Source of the DNA: Corynebacterium falsenii
GTDB lineage: Bacteria > Actinomycetota > Actinomycetes > Mycobacteriales > Mycobacteriaceae
Direction: 5' to 3'
DNA: 64,000 nt
Assembly: GCA_001054945.1 (NCBI GenBank)
Contig: JVKJ01000002.1
Span: forward strand, 62,001 to 126,000
This document shows positions 46,849 to 57,067 of the stretch, one piece after another. Within the stretch, counting starts at the first letter, position 1; the number at the start of each line of letters is the position of its first letter. Below the pieces are notes generated by a model. The model worked only from the letters and a program-made list of their open reading frames with translations. It was not told the origin of the DNA and ran no database searches. The position numbers and the translations under genes are program-made.

Positions 46849-47934
46849 TTACTGCGGATCCAGGGAGCCGGTGGTGGAGCCGAAGCTACCCAGCGGAGCC
46901 TGCGGAGCCGGCGCTCCGAAGTTCACACCCAGTGCGGTCAGGATGTGCGGGCGAGCGCGCGTCAGCTCAGCGGTCCAGTATGGCCAGTTGTGGATGCCCT
47001 GAACCGGGTAGCTGACCACGGGGGTGGAGCCGGTGAGACGAGCAGCGGCTTCAAACTTCGCGGTGGACGACCGGGAGATCCACTCCAACCCCACACCGGC
47101 AGTCACGCCGAGCGGATCGTTAAAGAAGTTTTCGCGGTTGGTCGTCACACCGGCAGCTGCGGACAGGTACATCGGCAGGCCGGACAGGCGGCCAGCTTGC
47201 AGCATCGGGTCATTGCGGAAACGGGCCGGGTCGATTGGGCTACCCCACATGTCCCAGATATTGGCACCCGGGGCGCCCTCGTTCATGGCGTACTGCAGCC
47301 CTGCGTACATACCTGGCCAGGTTGGGTTCAGGTAGCCGGAGAAGGACGTGGCCTGCTTGAACTGGTCACGGTGCCAGGCAGCGAGGTTCATTGCAGCGGT
47401 TCCGCCCATGGACAACCCCAGTACCGCGTTACGGTGCGGGTTCACACCGAAGTTCTGCTGCAGGTAGTTCGGAAGCTCGCTGGTGAGGAAGGTCTCCCAC
47501 ATGGGGTGACGTGGGCCGCCCGGGCCGTGGTAGTCACCGATCCAGTCGGTGTAGAACTGGGACCGGCCGCCAACGGGCATCACGGCAGTGACGTCGTCGT
47601 CAACAAATTGATCCACACCGTGGCCCAGGTAGGTCCACCCGTTCCAGTCATCGCGTGCGCGCAGGCCGTCCAGCATGTACACGCCGGCATCTCCACCGTT
47701 GGCCGATGCCTTGATCTGAACCTTGATGTCCTGACCCATGGCCGAGGAAGGCACCATGCAGTCCTGGACGAAGTACTGGTAGTCACTCCACACGCACCCG
47801 GGGCGCAGGAGGCCGCGGGTGTCATCCGCCGAAGCGTTTGGCGCGGCAATGGTAGCCATCCCCAGGGCCGTGGCGATTGCAACCAGGACGGCGGCGAATC
47901 GCTGGCCAAAGCCACTCTTCTCTCTCATGCTCAT
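46849..47934 (-). CDS. cmt: Trehalose corynomycolyltransferase (antigen 85-like)
   Basis: 361 residues. A signal peptide ends at NASA (about 36). The esterase fold follows, with MLDGLRARDDWNGW forming the oxyanion region, NAVLGLSMGGTAAMNLAAW the nucleophile (Ser about 175), and PVQGIHNWPYWTAEL the catalytic His. Two cysteines near the mature N-terminus (CVWSD, DCMVP) may pair. It lacks the LGFP repeats of the csp1 product and is therefore probably freely secreted. It makes trehalose dimycolate and mycolates arabinogalactan. ATG 47934 has AAAGGGC; a second ATG lies two codons in. Position beside ubiA corresponds to cmt2 of C. glutamicum. Confidence 0.94.
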   Translation of the reverse strand: MSMREKSGFGQRFAAVLVAIATALGMATIAAPNASADDTRGLLRPGCVWSDYQYFVQDCMVPSSAMGQDIKVQIKASANGGDAGVYMLDGLRARDDWNGWTYLGHGVDQFVDDDVTAVMPVGGRSQFYTDWIGDYHGPGGPRHPMWETFLTSELPNYLQQNFGVNPHRNAVLGLSMGGTAAMNLAAWHRDQFKQATSFSGYLNPTWPGMYAGLQYAMNEGAPGANIWDMWGSPIDPARFRNDPMLQAGRLSGLPMYLSAAAGVTTNRENFFNDPLGVTAGVGLEWISRSSTAKFEAAARLTGSTPVVSYPVQGIHNWPYWTAELTRARPHILTALGVNFGAPAPQAPLGSFGSTTGSLDPQ

Positions 47935-48352
47935 GTAAAAGCCCTTTTCTTCTTACTCTTGTAGACCAAACACGTTACCAAAAAGTTATGGAACACTCCA
48001 AGCAAAAACCAAAGTTCCAAGCAGTGTGCTCCAAGTTCACTGGTCAGTCTTGCCGCGGGCGCAATACCCCGACGAAACTGCATTTCAAAAGCGGTTTCCC
48101 GCTACACCTGAATGGGATGGCACGCACTCGTCCACACGCAGTTGCTTACCGACTGAAAGTGAAAGAATACCCACCGGTGCAACAAAATGAGAAACTGCCA
48201 CACAGGTGAAGTAACGTGAAAGCTCAGATTTCAGTAACCTAATCGTTACCTGTGGATCCAGCGTTACAGTCTCCCCCTTAAGCCGCGAGCTCTTCGCCCG
48301 CGGTCATCCCCATCGCAGCCTCGCCCCCGAAGCCCCCGCTCCTTAACTCCTG
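47935..48352. other. 418-base intergenic region where aftB is usually found
   Basis: No credible gene on either strand. Three TCCAAG hexamers (47997, 48016, 48030) lie in the likely leader of cmt, and CGTTAC/GTAACG recurs four times (about 47973, 48209, 48244, 48262). These may be regulator sites for cmt. In C. glutamicum and M. tuberculosis the aftB arabinofuranosyltransferase gene lies between the mycolyltransferase gene and ubiA; no coding remnant of it is visible here. Confidence 0.55.
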
Positions 48353-48388
48353 CTAGTCCATCCCCGGTACTTAGTTCATCCCCGGTAC
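48353..48388. repeat. 18-base tandem duplication across the ubiA stop codon
   Basis: Copies 48371-48388 and 48353-48370 match at 16 of 18 positions. Read on the minus strand, the first encodes V-P-G-M-N-stop and the second repeats it as V-P-G-M-D-stop, so the gene's tail and stop are duplicated downstream. Confidence 0.85.
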
Positions 48389-49399
48389 CACATACACAGC
48401 AATCGCAATCGTGGCGATCCAGAACAGTGCCAACACCTGCAGCGTCCGATCACGCAGCGCGATCTCATCCGGCGCACCACCATCGCCGCGGTCCACGTCC
48501 GAGGCATAGCGCAGGATCGCCACCGTAAACGGCACCATCGAAATCTGGTACCACACCGCCGCGGTACCGCTGACCTCCTGGGACAGATCAAAGCCCCACA
48601 GCGCGTAGCTCAGCACCACCGCAGTGGCGGCCAACGTCCACACAAAGCGCAGGTAAGTAGGGGTGTAGCTCTCCAGCGACTTACGAATCTTCGCCCCAGA
48701 CCGCAGCGACAGCTTGAGCTCCGCATACCGCTTGCCCGCGGCCATAAACAAGGAGCCGAAGGCCGCTACCAGCAGGAACCACTGGGAGAGCACGATGGAC
48801 GCAGCCACGCCGCCAGCCATCGCGCGCAGCATGAACCCGGAGCTGACCAGCGCAATATCGATCACCGGCTGGTGCTTCCACCCGAAGCAGTACCCCAGCT
48901 GCAGCGCGATGTACACCGCCACCACGATGGCCAGTCCCGGCCCGGAGCTCGCCAGGAACGAGCCACCCACCGCCGCCGCGATCAGCACCACCGCCATGAC
49001 ATAAGCCAGGGATACCGGCAGCACGCCAGCCGCGATCGGCCGAAACCGCTTGGTCGGGTGCGCCCGGTCCGCCTCCACGTCGCGGGCATCATTAATCAAG
49101 TAGATGCTCGATGCCGCCAGGCAGAACACCACGAAAGCGATCAGGATATCCAGCAGCACGCGCTCCTGGAACAGCATCTCTCCGCCAGCTGCCGCAGGAG
49201 CGGCCACGACGAGCGCATTCTTCACCCATTGCTTGGGGCGCAACGCCTTGATCATCGCTTCGGGCAGGTTCCTCGGCCCGCGCAGCCCCTTGTTATCGGC
49301 GGCGTCCACCTCCGTGGGCTGACCGCCCTCTCGCTGTCTCTCCAGGCCCGATGTGTGTGGCTCCGAGCCCAGGATGGGTTCTTCTACTCCCTCGCTCAC
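48371..49399 (-). CDS. ubiA: Decaprenyl-phosphate phosphoribosyltransferase (UbiA family)
   Basis: 342 residues. A ~50-residue polar N-terminus precedes RPKQWVKNALVVAAP and the prenyl-diphosphate-type Asp motif IYLINDARDVEADRAHPTKR in the first loop, then about nine membrane segments. It transfers 5-phosphoribose from PRPP to decaprenyl phosphate, the first step towards the DPA arabinose donor. It overlaps the PAP2 phosphatase gene by 4 bases, and that enzyme would remove the 5-phosphate next. Both follow glfT2 in a three-gene operon. Confidence 0.94.
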   Translation of the reverse strand: MSEGVEEPILGSEPHTSGLERQREGGQPTEVDAADNKGLRGPRNLPEAMIKALRPKQWVKNALVVAAPAAAGGEMLFQERVLLDILIAFVVFCLAASSIYLINDARDVEADRAHPTKRFRPIAAGVLPVSLAYVMAVVLIAAAVGGSFLASSGPGLAIVVAVYIALQLGYCFGWKHQPVIDIALVSSGFMLRAMAGGVAASIVLSQWFLLVAAFGSLFMAAGKRYAELKLSLRSGAKIRKSLESYTPTYLRFVWTLAATAVVLSYALWGFDLSQEVSGTAAVWYQISMVPFTVAILRYASDVDRGDGGAPDEIALRDRTLQVLALFWIATIAIAVYVVPGMN

Positions 49400-50028
49400 C
49401 GTTTCTCCTTCTTCATTTTCTTGAGGACGCCACGGGCGCCTCGTGTCGGCTCTTTAACCACAATTGAGTTCACGGCCTTGCTGCTGACCAGGCCGATAAG
49501 ACTACCGAGTGTCACATCAGATGGATAGTGCACGCCCAATACGAGGCGGCTAGCCGCCATCACGGGGATGCCGACCAGCGGTAACTTGCTGCCCGTCGCG
49601 GGCACGAGGGAAACCAGGGCCGCGGTGGAGCTGGTCGCGTGCGAGGACGGGAAGCTCAACTTGGAGGGGGTGCCCACTCCGATCGCGATGCGCTCGTCAT
49701 GAGGGCGCGGGCGGCGGATCACGCGCTTGATAATCACGCTGGCGGCGTGTGCCACAAAGGCACTGATGCCCACGTTCGCCCACAACTGCTTACGGCGCCG
49801 GTGATCTCCGGCGTGCAACGGGTTCTGGTCCCGGCGCGCGCGGCAGGCCGCCCAGGCATATCCCGCGGCAGATAGTCCCATCCAACCCAGGGCATGCTCG
49901 CCGAAGTGGCTGAGCGCGCGAGCAGCGCTCTGCACCCCGGGCTTGTTGCCGATGACACTTTGGATGGCAACCAGCGCATCAGACTCCCCTAATGGGTCGC
50001 CCGGCAGCGTGGGGTTCTTGCGGATCAT
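49396..50028 (-). CDS. PAP2-type phosphatase, probable decaprenylphosphoryl-5-phosphoribose phosphatase
   Basis: 210 residues. The three PAP2 motifs are clear: KRVIRRPRP, SFPSSHATSSTAA and SRLVLGVHYPSDVTLG, with catalytic histidines in motifs two and three. Four to five membrane segments flank them, and a very basic tail (KKMKKEKR) ends the chain. It would dephosphorylate the UbiA product; this is established for the mycobacterial orthologue at the same place (Rv3807c region) only in part, so the role is inferred. It overlaps glfT2 and ubiA by 4 bases each, implying tight translational coupling. Confidence 0.9.
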   Translation of the reverse strand: MIRKNPTLPGDPLGESDALVAIQSVIGNKPGVQSAARALSHFGEHALGWMGLSAAGYAWAACRARRDQNPLHAGDHRRRKQLWANVGISAFVAHAASVIIKRVIRRPRPHDERIAIGVGTPSKLSFPSSHATSSTAALVSLVPATGSKLPLVGIPVMAASRLVLGVHYPSDVTLGSLIGLVSSKAVNSIVVKEPTRGARGVLKKMKKEKR

Positions 50029-52139
50029 TTCTCGGCCCCAGCTGCGCCGTCACTGCCATTGTTGGCTTCTGGCTCGAAGATCTGCGCCCAGGCCTCGCGG
50101 CTGGTCAAGTAGGGGTGAGCTGCCCGGTACTTCTCGCGCATCTCGTCGAAACGGTCCAAGACCTCCTTCTGCAGGCGTGCCGAGTCCTTCGCCAAGGCGA
50201 TCATCTGACCGCGGTCGCGCTTGCGGTACACCACGCCCTTGCCGTCGGCGGTGGTCACTGTTGCACCGTCGATGCGGGACAGGCTGAACCAGCGGGCCTC
50301 GATGGGTGGCAGGTTGACCTGCGGAACGTGGTGGTGGCGAGCATCGGCCGGCTTGGCGTTGTTCACCACAGCCTGAGTAAGGGTCTTGACCTTGGCCTTC
50401 AGGCTCAGCGGAATGCGCGTGAGGTGAGCGGGCCCGCCCGTCGGAGCGGGCAGCTCGGAGGCCGAGGGGATAACCACCGCATCGGAGTAGTTCTTGCGCA
50501 TCTTGTTGATCCGAGGCAAGGCCTTATCCAGGATGGTGAACAGCTGATCCGGCCCAGCCAGGAAGTCCTTCATGGCCTCGTTCTGGATGGCCACCGTGGA
50601 GTACTCCAGGCACAGCAGGTGCTTTGCCGTGGCCTTTGCCATGGAGGCAACCATGCCCTTGGGGGAACCGTCTTGCTGGATGGCAGCGACGATCAGGCGA
50701 TTGCGCAGGTGGAAGTACGCTTGCCAATCGATGGCATCGTCCTTATCGGACCACGCCATGTGCCAGATCGCGATGCCCGGCCAGGAGGCGGTGGGAAAGC
50801 CCGCGTCCTTGGCGCGTAGCCCGAACTCGCCGTCGTCCCACTTGATAAACAGCGGCAGCGGCTGCCCGATGGTCTCCGCCACCACGCGCGGGATCATGCA
50901 CATCCACCAGCCGTTGTAGTCCACGTCGATGCGGCGGTGCAGGTCCTTGGAATTCACGTGTTCACCGGAGGCGTTGCGGCCGTAGCTTCCACGGTCGCGC
51001 AGCGGGTGCCGGTAGAAGTCGTGGTCATAGTGGGTGTGCGGGGCTGCGGTCCACATGAAAGCGCCGCGGTCGATGACCTCGCCCATGGTGTGCAGGTGGC
51101 TGCGCTCCTGCAGGTTCAGCATCTGCCCGCCGATGAGCATCGGCGATTTCGCATAGCGGGAGGCCGCCAGGGAGCGCAGCACGCTATCGGGCTCGATGGC
51201 AATGTCGTCATCCATGTACAGGATGTACGGGCTCTTCGTCCCGCGCTCCGGGTGCCGGGCCTCGTACATGATGCGGGAGTATCCGCCGGATCCACCCAGG
51301 TTGCCCTGCTGCACGACCCGCAGGCGATCACCGAAGTGATCGGCCACGGCCTGCCAGCCCGGCTCGTCCTTCGGGTGCTTGTCACCCTGGTCCGGCATGA
51401 TGATTTCCTCGATCACCCCGTCGACCTGGGGATCGCTGGCCAGCGCCTCCAAGGCGGCCACGGCATCCGCCGGGCGGTTGAACGTGGGAATACCCACCGT
51501 AATGCTGGCCTCTGGCACCGGCAGCCTGTCCCCCGGGTGGAAACGGACACTCTCCCCGGTGGTGGCGTCCCTAATCGTGGCGGGGGACCCAAGCACCTGG
51601 CCCTCGGCTTCCTGCGGCGCGAACCAGCCGGCGGAGTGGATCGTCGTCTCAGACTCGCAGGTGATGTCGAACCAGATCCAGCCGCCGTCCTCAAACGGCG
51701 CGAGGGAGACGGTGAATTCGGCGGTGCCGCGGCCGTCCTTATCGACCTCCACGACGTCACCGGTGATGGCGATGCGGGAGCCGTCGATCTTGGAACGGTA
51801 CAGGTCAATGCGTGCATCGCCGGTGAGATCCACGCGAAGGGTGACCTCATCCAGCTGCGACCAGCGGCGCCAGTAGGAGGCGGGGAAGGCGTTGAAATAG
51901 GTCTCGAAGGAGATTTCCGTCCCCGCGGGGATCCGCGCCGAGGTCCGGGACAGCGCGGTCACGCGGCCGGGGGTGGTGGACTCGTTCTCCACGATGTAGA
52001 GCGACCGAACGTCGCGAGGTTCTCCGCGCTTGGGAAGAATGACCCGCGCCAGGCGAGTCGAATCAAACTCAGTGTTTTGGTTCGTGGATGCAGACATGAG
52101 CGTGCGCGCCGACCTCCGTGTAGACAGTTGTTTGGGCAT
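50025..52139 (-). CDS. glfT2: Galactofuranosyltransferase GlfT2
   Basis: 704 residues from ATG 52139, or 690 from ATG 52097. An N-terminal beta-sandwich (about 20-190) precedes a GT2-type GT-A domain with VGIPTFNRPADAVAALEAL. The UDP-Galf and metal site is SPYILYMDDDIAIEPDSVLR, the catalytic-base segment is PLFIKWDDGEFGLRAKDAG, and IWHMAW supplies the metal-binding His. A helical C-terminal domain follows. It polymerises alternating beta-1,5/1,6 galactofuranose on the wall galactan. AGGTGA 9 bases before ATG 52139 favours the longer form; GGAGG is 15 bases before the shorter. First gene of the glfT2-PAP2-ubiA operon. Confidence 0.94.
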   Translation of the reverse strand: MPKQLSTRRSARTLMSASTNQNTEFDSTRLARVILPKRGEPRDVRSLYIVENESTTPGRVTALSRTSARIPAGTEISFETYFNAFPASYWRRWSQLDEVTLRVDLTGDARIDLYRSKIDGSRIAITGDVVEVDKDGRGTAEFTVSLAPFEDGGWIWFDITCESETTIHSAGWFAPQEAEGQVLGSPATIRDATTGESVRFHPGDRLPVPEASITVGIPTFNRPADAVAALEALASDPQVDGVIEEIIMPDQGDKHPKDEPGWQAVADHFGDRLRVVQQGNLGGSGGYSRIMYEARHPERGTKSPYILYMDDDIAIEPDSVLRSLAASRYAKSPMLIGGQMLNLQERSHLHTMGEVIDRGAFMWTAAPHTHYDHDFYRHPLRDRGSYGRNASGEHVNSKDLHRRIDVDYNGWWMCMIPRVVAETIGQPLPLFIKWDDGEFGLRAKDAGFPTASWPGIAIWHMAWSDKDDAIDWQAYFHLRNRLIVAAIQQDGSPKGMVASMAKATAKHLLCLEYSTVAIQNEAMKDFLAGPDQLFTILDKALPRINKMRKNYSDAVVIPSASELPAPTGGPAHLTRIPLSLKAKVKTLTQAVVNNAKPADARHHHVPQVNLPPIEARWFSLSRIDGATVTTADGKGVVYRKRDRGQMIALAKDSARLQKEVLDRFDEMREKYRAAHPYLTSREAWAQIFEPEANNGSDGAAGAEK

Positions 52140-52228
52140 TATTATTCATCACCTGCCCCCTGGAGGCAGCGCGCGCCACACCTTTTGCCCCGGACTCGCA
52201 GGTGGGGGCAAGTCCATTTCTTTGGGTT

Positions 52229-53215
52229 CTATTCGGGTGTGTTCGGGTCAAATGGCTCCTGGGGACGGCCGGTGAACCCGGCGGTCTTATCGCAGTCCTC
52301 CGGGTGGAGGTTGCTGCAGATCATGACCCAGCCGCCGTCGCTGACGGTGTTCCAGTGGATGCCGCGGACGTCCTTGCCCTGGGAGTCCTTGAAGAAGCCG
52401 TCCTGGGCAAGCTCCTTGGGTGTCACGCCGAAGGCGAGGGTGTTGCCGAACTCGCACTCCCCCGCGACCGCGCTGGGCCGGCCTTGGAGGCCGCGGCGAT
52501 CGCTACACTGCACGCCGATCTTGCCCAGTTGCTCGCGCGCCTGCTGGTAGCCGCCCCACCCCTGGTACTCCGGGGGTTTGGCCGCTTGCTCTGGGGAGAT
52601 CGCTCCGGGGAGGAGGCTCACCTCCAGGTCCACGTCTTTCAGCGCCGTTTCGCACGGGTTTTGTTCATTGGTGACGCCACCGGGGAACACGCAGTAGCCC
52701 GTCACGTCCTTGCCTTTTACCGGCCGGTAGAACCACGACATCTGCTCACGGGAGGATGTTTCCGGCCCGCCTTGGGCGGAGTTGCTGGTGATCGCGTCCA
52801 GGACTTTGTTGGCGACCTCGTCCGGTTTCCCGTAGTCCTTCTTCGAAAACACGGTGAACTGTGGCTTGTTCACCGCATCCGTGGGACTGGCACAGCTCAG
52901 GCCATCCTTGTTGAGGAAGGGATCGTCGGTCTGGAAGCAGTCATAGCCGACCTTGTGCGCCTTGTCCTGCACATCCTTGAGCTCGGTGGCGACGGCCGGG
53001 GTGGTGGGCTTCTGCTCGGACATGGTGGTGCTGCCGTTGTCGCTGCCGCCGCCGCAGGCGGTGAGGCAGAGTGCGGCCACGGTCAGCGCGCCGAGAGTAT
53101 GGAGCCGAACGGGATGCCGGGTGCGCTGCCTGGCTGGTGACTGCCGATCGACGGGCCCGCGAGAGGCGTGGCTGCAATCCGATTCATGCGTTGGCTTGCT
53201 TTCTGTGGCGCGCAT
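52229..53215 (-). CDS. Secreted lipoprotein of unknown function
   Basis: 328 residues. The lipobox LCLTAC gives Cys about 54, after an unusually long, charged N-region (about 38 residues) with no alternative in-frame start codon. The mature part has six or more cysteines (YDCFQT, LSCAS, YCVFP, NPCET, VQCSD, GECEF, MICSN, EDCDK), likely paired outside the cell, and a basic/proline C-terminus. It resembles the DUF3558-type cysteine-rich lipoproteins of actinobacteria in style only. It lies between glf and glfT2 but is separated from glfT2 by 89 bases. Confidence 0.75.
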   Translation of the reverse strand: MRATESKPTHESDCSHASRGPVDRQSPARQRTRHPVRLHTLGALTVAALCLTACGGGSDNGSTTMSEQKPTTPAVATELKDVQDKAHKVGYDCFQTDDPFLNKDGLSCASPTDAVNKPQFTVFSKKDYGKPDEVANKVLDAITSNSAQGGPETSSREQMSWFYRPVKGKDVTGYCVFPGGVTNEQNPCETALKDVDLEVSLLPGAISPEQAAKPPEYQGWGGYQQAREQLGKIGVQCSDRRGLQGRPSAVAGECEFGNTLAFGVTPKELAQDGFFKDSQGKDVRGIHWNTVSDGGWVMICSNLHPEDCDKTAGFTGRPQEPFDPNTPE

Positions 53216-53381
53216 AGCTTTCAGAGTAGTTGAGGATTCCTCTGAATTTACTGGGCGGAGGTCAATTCCCCCTTATTGGCCGTAGGATTGCGAACGCGTG
53301 GCCGCGGCGCGATTCCCCGAAATGTTGTCGGCTGCGTCGCTGGCCACCCCAGCGATTGAACTACCACGAAAGGACAACTTC

Positions 53382-53825
53382 ATGTCTACCTGGATCAACC
53401 CATACATCATGTTCACCAATCAGGCGCAGCCCGCACTTGAGTTCTATGCCGAGGTGTTCGGGGGCAACGTTCAGTCCATGACCTTCGGCCAGGCTGGAGC
53501 AGCGCAGCAGCCAGAGCATGAGAACCTGATCATGCATGGCCACCTGGAGACTACCGACGGCTGGACCCTCATGGCCGCCGATTCTCAGCCGAAGGGCCCC
53601 GCCGATGTCGACGAGGCACCAATCCGCATCTCCATCGGCGGCAAGACCGAGGAGCTGGAAAAGGCCAAGGGCTGGTTCGACAAGCTGGCCGAGGGCGGCA
53701 AGGTCGAGGTCCCGCTGGAGAAGCAGATGTGGGGCGACTCCTTCGGCATGGTTCGCGACAAGTTCGGCGTCACCTGGATGATCAACATCGCCGGTGAAAA
53801 CCAAGGCGAATGGTCCGGGCAGTAG
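53382..53825 (+). CDS. VOC-family (PhnB/YdhE-like) protein
   Basis: 147 residues in two beta-alpha-beta-beta-beta modules: INPYIMFTNQAQPALEFYAEVFGG at the N-terminus and WGDSFGMVRDKFGVTWMINIA at the C-terminus, the form typical of the PhnB-like branch of the glyoxalase/bleomycin-resistance fold. Metal ligands typical of glyoxalase I are not obvious, so catalysis is uncertain. ATG 53382 with AAAGGA. It stands alone on the plus strand among minus-strand envelope genes, with its own terminator shared with glf. Confidence 0.85.
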   Translation: MSTWINPYIMFTNQAQPALEFYAEVFGGNVQSMTFGQAGAAQQPEHENLIMHGHLETTDGWTLMAADSQPKGPADVDEAPIRISIGGKTEELEKAKGWFDKLAEGGKVEVPLEKQMWGDSFGMVRDKFGVTWMINIAGENQGEWSGQ

Positions 53826-53889
53826 TCCGCTAGCGCGGTGGCGTCCTGACAAGGGCGAGCACGCCGCGACCCACCGCGCGGAAAAACGC

Positions 53890-53915
53890 ATGGCCACCCC
53901 ACAAGGGGTGGCCAT
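53890..53915. terminator. Bidirectional terminator between the VOC gene and glf
   Basis: ATGGCCACCCC (53890-53900) pairs exactly with GGGGTGGCCAT (53905-53915) over ACAA. TTTC follows on plus, and an A run (53882-53886) gives a T run on minus. Confidence 0.92.
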
Positions 53916-53947
53916 TTCGCTGCACCCCGGCAAGGGGCCTGTAGGCG

Positions 53948-55210
<1,263 letters not shown>

Positions 55211-55253
55211 TCAAATGCGGAGAATTAAACGGAGAGTGGAAAACTGGGCATTC

Positions 55254-56090
55254 TTAGAACCAATTTTCCAGCACCGCTGCGACCCCGTCGGAATCGTTGT
55301 CCGCCGTCACCGTATCTGCGGCGTCCTTCACCCGGTCTAAGGCATTCCCCATGGCCACGCCACACCCGGCCCACCGCAGCATCTCAATATCGTTGGGCAT
55401 GTCCCCGAACGCGATGACTTCGTCGGATCGCACCCCCAGATCCTCGGCAATCCATTCCAACGCGCTTCGCTTCGATATTCCCGGCGCGCTGACCTCTACC
55501 AGCCCGCCTGACCACGAAAACGTCGCGTGCGCCACCGCCGGGTCGATATGCGGCGCCACCAGGTCGTAGAGCTGCGCTGATGTGACTCCCGAATTCCGAA
55601 TGAGCAGCTTCACCACCGGTACCTCGATGAGTTGCGCGATCGTCTGCACACTGTGCTCGTCGGACAGCCAAGCGTGGTCATACTGCTCCGAGACTGAAAA
55701 CAAGCTCTCCGCCCGGTCGAACGCGCTCTCCCCCACGCGTTCCACGGCGAATCCCACTCCCCCAATATCCTGCGTAGCCCGCTCCGCGATGTCCACAACG
55801 TGCCGCAGCACCTCCGGGCCCAGCTCAGCACTGTGTACGATCCGATCCGCCGCGGCGTCATACACCACAGCCCCGTTCGCGCACACGCAGCGCGGGCGCA
55901 TCGGCAACTGCTCGAGGACTGGGAGCAACCACCGCGCTGGGCGCCCCGTCGCTAGCGTGAAATGCACGCCCGCACTGCTGATCCGTCGCACGGCCTCGCG
56001 CATCCGCTGTGACACCCGATCACGACTGTCCACGAGGGTGCCGTCCACGTCGCTGACCACGAGTTTCGGCGCATCAATATTTCGAATCAT
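55254..56090 (-). CDS. HAD-superfamily Cof-type phosphatase
   Basis: 278 residues. Motif I DVDGTLVDSRDRV, motif II threonine in FTLATGRP, the lysine in KRSALEW (motif III) and motif IV AFGDMPNDIEMLRWAGCGVAMGNA define a type IIB HAD hydrolase with a cap between residues about 85 and 200. It dephosphorylates small phosphorylated metabolites such as sugar or cofactor phosphates; the substrate cannot be read. ATG 56090 is used; a GTG 13 codons upstream (56129) would place the start 6 bases after the plsC stop and is possible. Confidence 0.9.
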   Translation of the reverse strand: MIRNIDAPKLVVSDVDGTLVDSRDRVSQRMREAVRRISSAGVHFTLATGRPARWLLPVLEQLPMRPRCVCANGAVVYDAAADRIVHSAELGPEVLRHVVDIAERATQDIGGVGFAVERVGESAFDRAESLFSVSEQYDHAWLSDEHSVQTIAQLIEVPVVKLLIRNSGVTSAQLYDLVAPHIDPAVAHATFSWSGGLVEVSAPGISKRSALEWIAEDLGVRSDEVIAFGDMPNDIEMLRWAGCGVAMGNALDRVKDAADTVTADNDSDGVAAVLENWF

Positions 56091-56134
56091 CACGTCAGGC
56101 TTCGTGTCGCCCGTCCATGCGCTGCGCACCCGCT

Positions 56135-57067
56135 CTACTTCTGGAATTTCTGTCGCACGGTAACCAGGACCTTGTTGATCCCCGTTGCGCGTTCCCGTTC
56201 CTGGGCCATTTCTTGTTGACGCCGCTGCTGAGCTTCTTGCGCCTCCGCGCGCTTGCGCTTGCGTGCCACTTGGTCCGCGCGATCTTTGACCGTTGCCTCT
56301 TCGAGCGTGGGTGCGGAACCGCCCCTCCTGGCGGGGACCCAGTACTCCCCCTTCGGCATCGGGCCGTACAGCCGCTCATATTCGGCCTGAGTTTCCTCCA
56401 ACTGCTTGACCATGGCTGCGTGCAGGCGCTCGGTGGTCTCCGCGGAGTCCGCCGTGACGTCAATCGGCTTGCCGACTTTGATCACCAGCCGGCCGTCCTT
56501 CGGTCGCCACGTGGGCTTGCGCCCCTTGGTCCACACGCGTTGACTCCCCCAAATCGTGACCGGCACCAGCGGCACCTCCGCATCATGGGCGATCTTCGCC
56601 GCTCCCTGGCGAAATTCTTTGATCTCGAAGGACCGGGAGATGGTTGCTTCAGGGAAGATCCCTACGATTTGTCCCGCCTTCAAACGGCTGATGGCCTCGC
56701 GGACAGAGCCCTGACCGTTGGCCCGATCCACAGGAATGTGTTTCATTCCGCTCATCAGCGCGCCGACGATCTTGTTGCCCCAGATCTCCTTCTTCGCCAT
56801 GAACCGCACCAGGCGCCGACCATTGAAGTGCGCGGGGATGCCGCCATAGACGAAGTCCCAGTATCCGGTGTGGTTCACCGCCACCATGGCCCCGCCGGTC
56901 GCGGGCATGTTCTCTGGGTTAAGAACGTGAACGTCCATGCGTTGCACGTAGTTAATCCACAGTTTCGCCAGGGGGATGATGATCCGCCCGTACAACAGCT
57001 GCTTGGATTCCTGCGGGTGGCGAGCGGCTGGAGTGAAGTCAGCGGGGAGGTTGAAGCGGTCCATCAT
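56135..57067 (-). CDS. plsC: 1-acyl-sn-glycerol-3-phosphate acyltransferase (PlsC family)
   Basis: 310 residues. The catalytic HX4D is in AVNHTGYWDFVYGG, with the substrate-binding FPEATISRSFEIKEF (EG motif variant, Glu-Ala) and VPVTIWGSQRVW following. Residues beyond about 245 form a long charged, Arg/Glu/Gln-rich helix likely to be a coiled coil, beyond the usual PlsC length. It acylates lysophosphatidate at the membrane for phospholipid synthesis; an acyltransferase for another glycolipid is possible. It forms a minus-strand series with the HAD gene. 190 bases separate it from serS. Confidence 0.88.
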   Translation of the reverse strand: MMDRFNLPADFTPAARHPQESKQLLYGRIIIPLAKLWINYVQRMDVHVLNPENMPATGGAMVAVNHTGYWDFVYGGIPAHFNGRRLVRFMAKKEIWGNKIVGALMSGMKHIPVDRANGQGSVREAISRLKAGQIVGIFPEATISRSFEIKEFRQGAAKIAHDAEVPLVPVTIWGSQRVWTKGRKPTWRPKDGRLVIKVGKPIDVTADSAETTERLHAAMVKQLEETQAEYERLYGPMPKGEYWVPARRGGSAPTLEEATVKDRADQVARKRKRAEAQEAQQRRQQEMAQERERATGINKVLVTVRQKFQK

